A DNA stretch of 64,000 bases from PFJX01 sp031426815 (GTDB lineage: Bacteria > Pseudomonadota > Gammaproteobacteria > Burkholderiales > Thiobacillaceae), in contig JASJPG010000007.1 of assembly GCA_031426815.1 (NCBI GenBank), forward strand, positions 14,792-78,791, in the 5' to 3' direction. Position numbers and translations under genes: made by a program. Every line of letters starts with the position of its first letter. Position 1 is the first letter of the stretch. This document shows, one piece after another, positions 33,429-41,162 of the stretch. Under the pieces are notes generated by a model. It did no database searches. It was not told where the DNA came from and saw nothing but the letters and a program-made list of their open reading frames with translations.

Positions 33429-34609
33429 GTTTGGTCCTCAACCCCCGGCCGCGCCGGAAAACTCAATCGCACGATGGTGCCACCCGCCGGGCGACTCTCG
33501 ATGGTCAGCTTGCCGCCCAGTTTGGCGGCACGCTCGCGCATGATGGTGAGGCCGAAACTCTTGCCCATATTAGACAGCGCATCGCCATGCAGGCCGACGC
33601 CGTCGTCGGCCACGTTGACCACATATTCGTTGTCGTGCAGATCCAGCGTCACCACGACATGCCGCGCGCGTGCATGTTTGCAGATGTTGTAAAGCGATTC
33701 CTGAATGATGTGGAACACCTGAATTTCTTCTTCCGGCGTCAGCACCACATCCTGCGCCACGTTGAGGAAGTCGACGTCGGCATTGGCCTTCTTGCTGAAA
33801 CTCTCCGCCATCTCCTGCAACGCCGGCACCAGTCCGCGCGGGTCGATACGGTCGCGAAACTGGGTGATCAGGTTGCGCAGTTCCGAATAGGCCAGATCCA
33901 CCGCCTCCTCGACATCGCCCAGATAACGGTTGGCGCGATCCTGATCCTGGTCCGCCAGCGCCTCGTTCAGAACGGTCAGGCGCATTTTTGCGTAGGCCAG
34001 GGTCTGCGCCAGCGAGTCATGAATCTGATTGGCCAGCATGGTGCGTTCGTTCATCAGCGAGATACGCATGTTCTCGCGGGTCAGGCGGGTGTTTTCCAGC
34101 GCCATGCCGAGGTGTTCGCTGATCGAGTTGAACAGGTAGCGAATGTCTTCCGGCAGCGGCGCCGGGTTATCCAGGAAGATGTTGTAGACGCCCAGCACCT
34201 TGCCCTTGTGGCGCAGTGGCACCGCGTAGATCGTGCTGCATTTCTGCGCGAAGTAGATATGGCGCACCTGCTTCTGGCAAACCTCCATGACGCTCTCCGA
34301 CTGCGAAGTCTGCGACAGCGTCGCCTTGCCGCAGATGCCGCACTCCAGGGGCACATAGCGTTCCTTCTCCACCAGCGCCGGGCTCAAACCGATCGAACCG
34401 ACCATGCGCAGATGCGCGCCATCCGCCGTCAACACGCGCACCGCGCCCGCCTTGGCGCGGGAAATGCGCACCATGATTTCCAGGAAACGCATCAACATCT
34501 GTTCCGTATTGGCATCGGAACTCATGCTGCTGGCGATCTCCGCCAACACCTCGATCACCGGCAAACGATCGCCGTGGTCAGTCTCGCCCGACTCGTCGCG
34601 GGATGTCAT
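33425..34609 (-). CDS. GAF-domain sensor histidine kinase (NarX/NreB class)
   Basis: About 394 residues. A GAF domain (residues about 20-190) contains cysteines in PLECGICGKAT and VMEVCQKQVRHIYFAQKCST. A HisKA_3 dimerisation segment follows with the phospho-His in ANQIHDSLAQTLAYAKMRL, then an HATPase with ADDGVGLHGDAL and GLTIMRERAAKLGG. No membrane helix, so a cytoplasmic sensor. The cysteine-rich GAF domain could bind heme, an iron-sulfur cluster or respond to reactive sulfur; that is inference. The start is uncertain: no good Shine-Dalgarno here, and the frame stays open to an ATG at 34747. Confidence 0.88.
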   Translation of the reverse strand: MTSRDESGETDHGDRLPVIEVLAEIASSMSSDANTEQMLMRFLEIMVRISRAKAGAVRVLTADGAHLRMVGSIGLSPALVEKERYVPLECGICGKATLSQTSQSESVMEVCQKQVRHIYFAQKCSTIYAVPLRHKGKVLGVYNIFLDNPAPLPEDIRYLFNSISEHLGMALENTRLTRENMRISLMNERTMLANQIHDSLAQTLAYAKMRLTVLNEALADQDQDRANRYLGDVEEAVDLAYSELRNLITQFRDRIDPRGLVPALQEMAESFSKKANADVDFLNVAQDVVLTPEEEIQVFHIIQESLYNICKHARARHVVVTLDLHDNEYVVNVADDGVGLHGDALSNMGKSFGLTIMRERAAKLGGKLTIESRPAGGTIVRLSFPARPGVEDQT

Positions 34610-34790
34610 GCGGATGGCGGAAAGGGGGATGTGCTGGTTTTCCAAGTCTGATCGATTGCAAGTGAAGTCGGTCCCTGATGGTACTGGACGCCTTCCAATC
34701 GCGGCAATGAAGCGTTTGCCATGTCCTGAATCTGTTCTGTAGAGCATGTGGCAGCGCCATATATGTCTTACGGCATATCGACAGAAAAAA

Positions 34791-35248
34791 CGGTTATAGC
34801 TACATTCATATCCAGAATTAGCGGCGAAAGATCCGGCTCACCGGACCGCTGCATAAAGCCGGGACACCGGTCAACACAGGGAAGGAAAAACATGCACCAT
34901 TTTTGCAGGGCGTGCTCACACGCCCACGGGCGATTCACCAAGGACGGCCAGACCCGCCAGCCCGGAACTCGACGCCGACACCGGCGGCCGCACCCATGTC
35001 ATCGCCGATGGCATCCTGATGGAGAGCACGGAAAACGGAATCAGCCTGATCGCCACCTACGTCGACGATCTCTCGGCCCTGGCGGCGAATCGCGATGGGG
35101 TGACGGAGTTCGAGGATACGGAGTTGATCGTCAGTGGGGCGACGTTACGCCTTTCGTCATATAGATGGAAAAATTCGCTATCGCTACATTCTTGTCCGAA
35201 ATGGACGGCAAACGATCCGGAATACCGGGAAGCCGCATAAAGCCGGAA
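34791..35248. repeat. Imperfect direct repeat (about 80 bases) in a decayed, gene-free stretch
   Basis: 34791-34870 and 35166-35248 align with each other: both contain TAT(A/C)GCTACATTC, then GATCCGG, then GCATAAAGCCGG. Between them (34920-35165) an open frame reads THVIADGILMESTENG and TELIVSGATLRLSS but has no plausible start or Shine-Dalgarno and looks like a gene fragment. The whole 34748-35261 interval has no intact gene. It may be the remains of two mobile or duplicated segments. Confidence 0.5.
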
Positions 35249-35261
35249 CGCCCAAGGGCCT

Positions 35262-35651
35262 TTGCTGAGCGAACTCGAATCCATCCTGCCCGCCGAATTT
35301 GCTGCCCGCATCAAGCGCTTTGGCATCGTCAACGCCATGGACGACGAGAATTTTGCCGCAGCGGTCAAAGCGACCGGGCGCAAGAAACTGATCATTGCCG
35401 GTGTCACCAACGACGTATGCACGGTCTATCCTGCGCTGAGCCTGGTGCGGGATGGCTTCGAGGTGCAGGTCGTTGCCGATGCGGGCGGATCACCAACCAG
35501 GATGGCCGATGACATTGCACTGAGACGGATGGAGCGTGGCGGCGTCACGCTGACCAGTACCAACCAGTTGATTGCGGAGCTTGCCGGTAGTTGGACCACG
35601 CCAGAAGGTAGCGAGTTGATTCAGGTGTTGATCCCCGCACTGCAAGCCTGA
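35262..35651 (+). pseudogene. N-terminally truncated isochorismatase/YcaC-like hydrolase
   Basis: 129 codons that match only the last two thirds of a cysteine hydrolase: NAMDDENFAAAVKATGRKKL, then IIAGVTNDVCTVYPALSLVR with the nucleophilic Cys. The first roughly 70 residues, which hold the catalytic Asp, are missing. The repeat described at 35166-35248 abuts its 5' end, so truncation probably happened there. Inactive remnant most likely. Confidence 0.7.
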
Positions 35652-35675
35652 GGCTGACTTGGCGAGGTAATCAGC

Positions 35676-36578
35676 ATGAACGAGCAATCGAGCCTGGAAA
35701 TCCTGGGCTTCACCGACCCGGTGTGCACTTGGTGCTGGGGCAGCGAGCCGGTGCTGCGCAAGTTGGCAACGTGGTACGGCGATGCCATTCGCATCCGTTA
35801 CGTGATGGGCGGCCTGGTGGAGGACATTCGCGCCTTTTACGACCGCGCCAACGACATCGGCGGCGATCTGGAGGGTTCCAATATCCAGATCGCCCGCCAT
35901 TGGCTGGAAGCGTCAGAACGTCACGGCATGCCGGTTCGGACGGAAGGTTTCCGGCTATTCACCGCAGAGACCGTTTCCACCTATCCGCAAAACATCGCCT
36001 ACAAGGCCGCCGAACTGACGAATGCCGGCTTGGCTGCGCGCTACCTGCGGCGCATGCGCGAGGCATCCGCCACCGAGGCGCGGGAAACCGGTCGCCAAGA
36101 AGTGCTCATCGCACTGGCCAGCGATGTCGGCCTCGATCTGGCGGAATTCATCAGCCATCTCAGGGACGGCTCGGCCGCAACAGCCTTCCAGGATGATTTG
36201 GCGACGACGCGCCGTTATGGCGCGCGCGGCTTTCCCACATTCGTGTTCCGTTACGGCGAGCTTGAAACGATGCTGCGCGGCTACCAGAGCTTTCCCGCCA
36301 TGCAGGCCGTCATCGACGCCTTGAGCGGCGGATCTCTTCAAGGGCGGCCGCCGGAAAGGCCCCCCAAACACCTGCTCGGCTTTATCCGAACCTACGGACG
36401 CGCAGCGCCGGTGGAACTGGCCACCGTGTTCGATCTGGCCATAGCCGAACTGGAAACGATGCTCGCAGGCTTGGCTGAGGCGGGCCTCATTCGCAGAGTG
36501 GACGCGGGTAACGGATACTTCTGGGAGTCTGTGTCACGACCCGTTTGCGATACGGACAGTGGCATCTGCACCTTGTGA
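35676..36578 (+). CDS. DsbA/FrnE-family thioredoxin-fold protein
   Basis: The product has 300 residues. It starts SSLEILGFTDPVCTWCWGSE with a CTWC redox motif at residues 17-20 and continues with the helical insertion and the cis-Pro loop RYGARGFPTFVFRYGE of DsbA-like proteins. No signal peptide, so cytoplasmic, as in FrnE. A C-terminal extension of about 75 residues (VELATVFDLAIAELETMLAG) resembles a small helical or winged-helix add-on. It may repair or isomerise oxidised thiols in a sulfur-stressed cell. Confidence 0.85.
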   Translation: MNEQSSLEILGFTDPVCTWCWGSEPVLRKLATWYGDAIRIRYVMGGLVEDIRAFYDRANDIGGDLEGSNIQIARHWLEASERHGMPVRTEGFRLFTAETVSTYPQNIAYKAAELTNAGLAARYLRRMREASATEARETGRQEVLIALASDVGLDLAEFISHLRDGSAATAFQDDLATTRRYGARGFPTFVFRYGELETMLRGYQSFPAMQAVIDALSGGSLQGRPPERPPKHLLGFIRTYGRAAPVELATVFDLAIAELETMLAGLAEAGLIRRVDAGNGYFWESVSRPVCDTDSGICTL

Positions 36579-36599
36579 GATGAGCACGACTAAACGGGA

Positions 36600-37271
36600 T
36601 CACGCCGATGTTGGCTGCGTTCCGGTATCGACCGGCCGACTTTCCGCTTTCCACTCGGGGAAGCCGTCTTCCAGACGACGCGCCTGGTAACCCGCTTCGC
36701 GCAACTGCGCTACCGCCTCATAAGCCAACATGCAGTAGGGGCCGCGGCAGTAAGCGACGATTTCCTGCCCATGCGGAAGCGACGCCAGATGTTGCGGTAA
36801 TTCATCCACCGGGATATTGACCGCGCCGGGGATATGCCCCGCCTGGTATTCCGTGGCGGGTCGCACGTCGATGACCATCGCCCCGCCGACTTTGACCCGA
36901 TCCAGCAACTCGTCCCGGCCAACGGGTGTCAGCGAATCGCGCGTATCGAAATGCTCGCGCACGATGCGCTCCACTTCGGCCAGATGTTTCTCCGCGATAC
37001 CGCTGATGCAGCCCATCAGCGTCGGGATTTTGTCGTCCGAGAGGCGGTAAAACACCTGCAAACCTTCCTTGCGGGATTCAGCCAGGCCGGAATCACGCAA
37101 GATCTGGAGGTGATGCGAGGTATTGGCGACGGACATGCCGGTTGCTTGCGCCAAGGCGTCCACACTCTTCTCGCCCTGTGCCAGGGTTTCCAGCAATTCC
37201 AGGCGGTTCGGGCTGGCCAGTGACTTGGCGACGCGGGCGAATTGCTCGAACAGTTTTTTCTTCGGACTCAT
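36600..37271 (-). CDS. ArsR-family regulator fused to a rhodanese domain
   Basis: The product has 223 residues. Residues 1-100 form an ArsR/SmtB winged helix (SPNRLELLETLAQGEKSVDA, MSVANTSHHLQILRDSGLAE). Residues 125-215 form a rhodanese (MVIDVRPATEYQAGHIPGAV) with the active-site loop AYCRGPYCMLAYEA. Such fusions are expected to sense sulfane sulfur or metalloids. It is divergent from two DsrE-family genes and probably controls them and itself. The ATG 37271 begins MSPKKKLFEQF; an ATG 15 codons upstream is less likely. Confidence 0.9.
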   Translation of the reverse strand: MSPKKKLFEQFARVAKSLASPNRLELLETLAQGEKSVDALAQATGMSVANTSHHLQILRDSGLAESRKEGLQVFYRLSDDKIPTLMGCISGIAEKHLAEVERIVREHFDTRDSLTPVGRDELLDRVKVGGAMVIDVRPATEYQAGHIPGAVNIPVDELPQHLASLPHGQEIVAYCRGPYCMLAYEAVAQLREAGYQARRLEDGFPEWKAESRPVDTGTQPTSA

Positions 37272-37345
37272 GCGACGGATTATCGCGGAAATACCCCCCT
37301 TGAAGTCCGCCATCAAAATAATCCACTGGTATATTCAAGTCATCG

Positions 37346-37389
37346 TTTGATTATTTGATTTATGTCATGATTCTTCTCGGAAACCGAGA
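37346..37389. promoter_or_regulatory. Candidate control region between the ArsR-rhodanese and DsrE-like genes
   Basis: The 184-base divergent gap contains an AT-rich tandem pair TTTGATTA / TTTGATTTA (37346-37362) followed by the palindrome TCTCGG-AAA-CCGAGA (37375-37389). Either could be the operator of the neighbouring ArsR-type regulator. No direct evidence links them. Confidence 0.35.
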
Positions 37390-37455
37390 GAAGGTGCTCT
37401 CGGCGCCGGCATTGAAACGAAATCGGTTTGAGCGACTCACAAACTGGAGAAAAAA

Positions 37456-37806
37456 ATGTACCGCATTCTGGTCATCTTGAATGACGCCCCTTACGGCTCC
37501 GAGCGCAGCTACAACGGCCTGCGTCTGGCGGACTCCCTGGCCCGTAAAGAGGCGGTGGAAGTCCGGGTGTTTTTGATGGGCGACTCGGTGATGTGCGCCA
37601 AATCCGGCCAACTGACTCCGCAGGGCTTCTACAACATCGAACGCATGTTGAAACCGGTCTTGCGCCACGGCCAGATCGCCGCCTGCGGCACTTGTATGGA
37701 AGCGCGCGGCATGTCGCCGGACATGCTGGCCGAGGGCGTGCACAAAGGGACGCTGGAAGAACTGACCGACTGGACCCTGTGGTCCGATCGACTGCTGAAT
37801 TTCTGA
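37456..37806 (+). CDS. DsrE-family sulfur-transfer protein (tandem copy 1)
   Basis: The product has 116 residues with the YchN/DsrE fold: MYRILVILNDAPYGSERSYN, VRVFLMGDSVMCA and the probable active site ACGTCMEARGMS. It is cytoplasmic. It may accept sulfane sulfur from rhodaneses. An AGGAG-like site (GGAGAAAAAA) precedes the ATG. A paralogue follows 32 bases downstream. Confidence 0.88.
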   Translation: MYRILVILNDAPYGSERSYNGLRLADSLARKEAVEVRVFLMGDSVMCAKSGQLTPQGFYNIERMLKPVLRHGQIAACGTCMEARGMSPDMLAEGVHKGTLEELTDWTLWSDRLLNF

Positions 37807-37838
37807 CAGCGTCCGGCACACGCGGAACGGAGATCGCC

Positions 37839-38192
37839 ATGAGAAACCTGTTCATCATCAACGATGCGCCTTACGGCGCCGAGCGTCCCTACAACGCCTT
37901 GCGACTGGCCAATGCGCTGGCGCACGAGCCGGAGCAGGAAATCCGGGTATTCCTGATGGGCGATGCCGTATTCATCGCCAAACGCGGACAGAAACCGCCG
38001 AACGGCTTCTACAACCTGCAAGTCATGCTCAACAAGATCATTCGCCTGGCTCCGGAGCGGGTGGATGTCTGCGGCGTGTGCATGGAGGCGCGCGGCATGA
38101 AGGACGAGGAGTTGATCGCCGGCACCCAGCATGGCGCCATCGAGAAGCTCGCGTACTGGACCAGCTGGGCCGACAAGGTGCTGGTTTTCTAA
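37839..38192 (+). CDS. DsrE-family sulfur-transfer protein (tandem copy 2)
   Basis: 117 residues, paralogous to the gene before it: MRNLFIINDAPYGAERPYNA, IRVFLMGDAVFIA and VCGVCMEARGMK. Both keep the CxxC beside MEARG, so both should be active. The two could form a heteromer as DsrE with DsrF. It is followed by the sterol-desaturase-like gene. Confidence 0.88.
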   Translation: MRNLFIINDAPYGAERPYNALRLANALAHEPEQEIRVFLMGDAVFIAKRGQKPPNGFYNLQVMLNKIIRLAPERVDVCGVCMEARGMKDEELIAGTQHGAIEKLAYWTSWADKVLVF

Positions 38193-38255
38193 TTGAAAAA
38201 ATGGGCTTGGCGTCAGCTGCCTTGCCCGCAATCGGTCATACCCCTGGAGACTCCA

Positions 38256-39119
38256 ATGAACTTTGAACAACTCATCCTGGCCAACGAACCCGCCATCCGG
38301 CTCGGCTTTTTCATCGGCATCTTCGCCGTCGTCGCGCTGTGGGAAGCCGCCGCGCCCCGGCGCGCGCTCAGCGTTTCCAAAGCCCTGCGCTGGGGCAGCA
38401 ACCTGGGCCTGGTGGTACTCAATACCGTCGTGCTGCGTCTGCTGTTTCCATTGGCGGCGGTGGGATTCGCGGCGTTCGCCGCGGAACACGGCTGGGGATT
38501 GTTGAATCATTTCCAGGTGCCCTTCGTGATCGCCGTGCCGCTGGCGGTGATCGCGATGGATTTCGTGATCTGGTTGCAGCACGTCATGGTCCATGCCGTG
38601 CCGGCGCTGTGGCGGCTGCACCGGGTACACCATGCCGACCTGGATTACGACCTGACCACCGGCGCGCGCTTTCATCCGCTGGAAATCATCCTGTCGATGC
38701 TGATCAAGTTCGCCACCATCATGGTGCTTGGGCCGCCGCTAGTCGCCGTGGTGATCTTCGAAGTGTTGCTGAACGGCACCGCCATGTTCAACCACGGCAA
38801 CATCCGCCTGCCGGCTGCGCTCGATCGGGTGCTGCGCTGGTTCGTGGTGACACCGGACATGCACCGTGTGCACCACTCCATCGAGGACGATGAAACCAAC
38901 TCCAACTTCGGCTTCAGCCTGCCCTGGTGGGATCGCCTGTTCGGCACCTACCGCGATCAGCCACGCGCCGGCCATGTCGGCATGGTCATCGGCATCCGCG
39001 ATTTCACCAACCCGCGTGAGGTGGACCGTCTCGACGGCATGCTGCTGATGCCGTTCAAAGGCGAAGTCACCGACTACGCCATCAACCGCCGCAACTACTC
39101 CGATCGGGCACCGCAATGA
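38256..39119 (+). CDS. Sterol desaturase / fatty acid hydroxylase superfamily membrane protein
   Basis: The product has 287 residues with four or five membrane helices and the di-iron histidine clusters LQHVMVHAVP, LHRVHHADLDYD and DMHRVHHSIEDD. The family hydroxylates or desaturates lipid chains. Lipid substrate unknown. GGAG lies six bases before the ATG. Its stop overlaps the next start (ATGA), so it is coupled to the DedA-rhodanese gene. Confidence 0.88.
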   Translation: MNFEQLILANEPAIRLGFFIGIFAVVALWEAAAPRRALSVSKALRWGSNLGLVVLNTVVLRLLFPLAAVGFAAFAAEHGWGLLNHFQVPFVIAVPLAVIAMDFVIWLQHVMVHAVPALWRLHRVHHADLDYDLTTGARFHPLEIILSMLIKFATIMVLGPPLVAVVIFEVLLNGTAMFNHGNIRLPAALDRVLRWFVVTPDMHRVHHSIEDDETNSNFGFSLPWWDRLFGTYRDQPRAGHVGMVIGIRDFTNPREVDRLDGMLLMPFKGEVTDYAINRRNYSDRAPQ

Positions 39120-40105
39120 ACAAAACCGTCACACGCATCCTGCTCGGCCTGATCCTGCTGCTCGCGGTCGGCGCCGCGATCGCGCTGCGCGATCGATTCG
39201 ACGCCGCCGCGTTGCAAGCCTCGGTCGAGAGCGCCGGCGCAGCGGGGCCGCTTCTGTTCATGTTGCTTTACGCCTTGGCCACCGTGCTGTTCCTGCCCGG
39301 TTCGGTATTGACCCTGGCCGGTGGCGCGTTGTTCGGTCCAGTCTGGGGCACATTGTGGAATCTGACCGGTGCGACGCTGGGCGCCGCGCTCGCCTTCCTG
39401 ATTGCACGCCACCTGGGCGGCGACTGGGTGACGCGTCGCGCCGGACCGCGACTGGCGCGCCTGAATGACGGCGTCACCTCGGAAGGCTGGCGTTTCGTCG
39501 CCTTCGTGCGACTGGTTCCGGCGTTTCCATTCAACTTGCTGAATTACGCCCTCGGCCTGACCCGTATTCCGTTTATCGCCTATGTGCTGGCCACCTGGGT
39601 GTTCATGCTGCCCGGCGCCTTCGCCTATACCTGGCTGGGCCATGCCGGACGCGAAGCGCTTGGCGGCGGTGAGGGCGTGATCCGCACTAGCCTGATCGCG
39701 CTCGCCCTGCTCGCCGCCGTCGCCTTTTTGCCCCGCCTGGTGCGCAAGTTGCGGGACAAGCCGATGTCGGCGGCAATGCTGTCGGTCGAGACGCTGAAAC
39801 AACAACTCGACGCCGACGACGCGGTGCTGCTGCTGGATGTGCGTCCCGCCGCCGATTTCACCGGCGAGCAGGGCCATATTGCCGGCGCGCGCAGCCTGCC
39901 GCTGGAGGCGTTGCCGGCGCATCTGGCCGAACTGGCAGAGCACAAGCAGCGACCGATTCGCCTGGTCTGCCGCACCGACCGCCGTTCCGCCCAGGCCGAG
40001 CGACTGCTCACCGAAGCGGGTTTCACCGACGTCCGGGTGATTCGGGGCGGCATGACCGCATGGTGTGCCCATGGCTGGCCCGTGGCACGGCCAACAGCCG
40101 AATGA
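39116..40105 (+). CDS. TVP38/DedA (SNARE-associated) membrane domain fused to rhodanese
   Basis: The product has 329 residues. Residues 1-220 form a VTT/TVP38 membrane domain (FLPGSVLTLAGGALFG, FVRLVPAFPFNLLNYALG). Residues 225-325 form a cytoplasmic rhodanese (LLLDVRPAADFTGEQGHIAG) with the active Cys in RLVCRTDRRSAQ. DedA-type proteins move lipids or small ions. The fusion suggests a membrane step linked to sulfane sulfur. Translationally coupled to the gene before. Confidence 0.9.
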   Translation: MNKTVTRILLGLILLLAVGAAIALRDRFDAAALQASVESAGAAGPLLFMLLYALATVLFLPGSVLTLAGGALFGPVWGTLWNLTGATLGAALAFLIARHLGGDWVTRRAGPRLARLNDGVTSEGWRFVAFVRLVPAFPFNLLNYALGLTRIPFIAYVLATWVFMLPGAFAYTWLGHAGREALGGGEGVIRTSLIALALLAAVAFLPRLVRKLRDKPMSAAMLSVETLKQQLDADDAVLLLDVRPAADFTGEQGHIAGARSLPLEALPAHLAELAEHKQRPIRLVCRTDRRSAQAERLLTEAGFTDVRVIRGGMTAWCAHGWPVARPTAE

Positions 40106-40236
40106 ACGCCCGCGCGTCTGGTCCGCATGGCCCATCGCCGCAGGCGCCGTTGACGTTGTACCTTCTGCCGTCTCAATCCCGCTTCGCGCTAAAGCCGCAG
40201 TTCATCCATCAGTTTGATCATTGCAAGGAATCCAAG

Positions 40237-40692
40237 ATGTCGAAAATCGTTTATCGCCTGTTGCTTGGCATGGCATTCATTACCGGCCCGGCCATGGCCT
40301 CCGAGAATCCCGCGGTTGCCGATGCCATCGAGGGCTATATGGACTTCACCGAATACAGCTCCAGCCTCATCTGGCCGGAGCAGATTCCGGCGCAAGACTG
40401 GAAAAACATCGTGGTTATCGATGCCCGCGACGCCGCGCAGTTCGCCAAGGAACACATCCCCGGCGCGATCAACATCGAATGGCGCAAGATCCCGGGCCGG
40501 CGAGCCGAAATCACCAAAGATCGCATGGTGCTGATCTACTGCAACAGCGGCTCGCTTTCCGCGCAGTCGGTATTCGCCATGCGCCTGATGGGCTGGGAAA
40601 ACGTCAAGGTGCTGCAGGACGGCATCGAAGGCTGGAAGAAGAAAGGCGGCTTCGAAGCCAACGCCCGCGCCAGCAAGCCAGCCGGACATTGA
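40237..40692 (+). CDS. Exported single-domain rhodanese
   Basis: The product has 151 residues. Signal peptide MSKIVYRLLLGMAFITGPAM with cleavage after AMA. The rhodanese domain reads VVIDARDAAQFAKEHIPGAI with the active Cys in LIYCNSGSLSAQS. Periplasmic sulfane-sulfur handling is likely. It lies 131 bases after the DedA-rhodanese gene. Confidence 0.9.
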   Translation: MSKIVYRLLLGMAFITGPAMASENPAVADAIEGYMDFTEYSSSLIWPEQIPAQDWKNIVVIDARDAAQFAKEHIPGAINIEWRKIPGRRAEITKDRMVLIYCNSGSLSAQSVFAMRLMGWENVKVLQDGIEGWKKKGGFEANARASKPAGH

Positions 40693-40715
40693 TCCCGAGC
40701 ATTTCTTCCTCTCGT

Positions 40716-41162
40716 TTATGGCTTCAGCGCCGCTTCGATCAACCCGCCGACCGCCGCCAGATTCTTGCTGAACTCGGCGTCGAGACCATGCCGGCCGGTC
40801 AGGTAGTCCGGGCTGTTCCAGGTCAATTGCACCTGGCCTTGCGTGTCCTGCCAGGCCAGGGCTTTCATCGGCAGGTCGAGGCCGATGCGCTGGTTGGCGC
40901 GCATCAGCGGCGTGCCCGCCTTCGGGTTGCCGAAGATCAATAGTTGCGTCGGACGCAGGTTCATGCCGGCGCTTTGCGCTTCGGCGGCATGGTCGATGCG
41001 GGCGAACACCTTGACGCCCTTGGCTTTCAGAACGGCTTCCAGACGATCCAGCGTTTCCGTCACCGGATAAGGGCTGACGCGGCTGACCAGGCCGGTGGTC
41101 TCGGCGGCCTGAGTAGCAACGGGGGCAATGGCCAACAGCAATACGACTAACAGATGCTTCAT
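40716..41162 (-). CDS. DUF302-family exported protein
   Basis: The product has 148 residues with signal peptide MKHLLVVLLLAIAPVATQA. The mature part matches DUF302: LDRLEAVLKAKGVKVFARID, LLIFGNPKAGTPLM and RIGLDLPMKALAWQD. Family function is unknown; fusions to multicopper or stress proteins are known. The start overlaps the stop of the upstream glycosidase (ATGA). It is convergent with the exported rhodanese gene. Confidence 0.88.
   Translation of the reverse strand: MKHLLVVLLLAIAPVATQAAETTGLVSRVSPYPVTETLDRLEAVLKAKGVKVFARIDHAAEAQSAGMNLRPTQLLIFGNPKAGTPLMRANQRIGLDLPMKALAWQDTQGQVQLTWNSPDYLTGRHGLDAEFSKNLAAVGGLIEAALKP

Noticed and set aside
34748..35164. 138-codon open frame on the plus strand
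   Set aside because: Composition changes along its length, no Shine-Dalgarno, spans one copy of a direct repeat; treated as decayed sequence.
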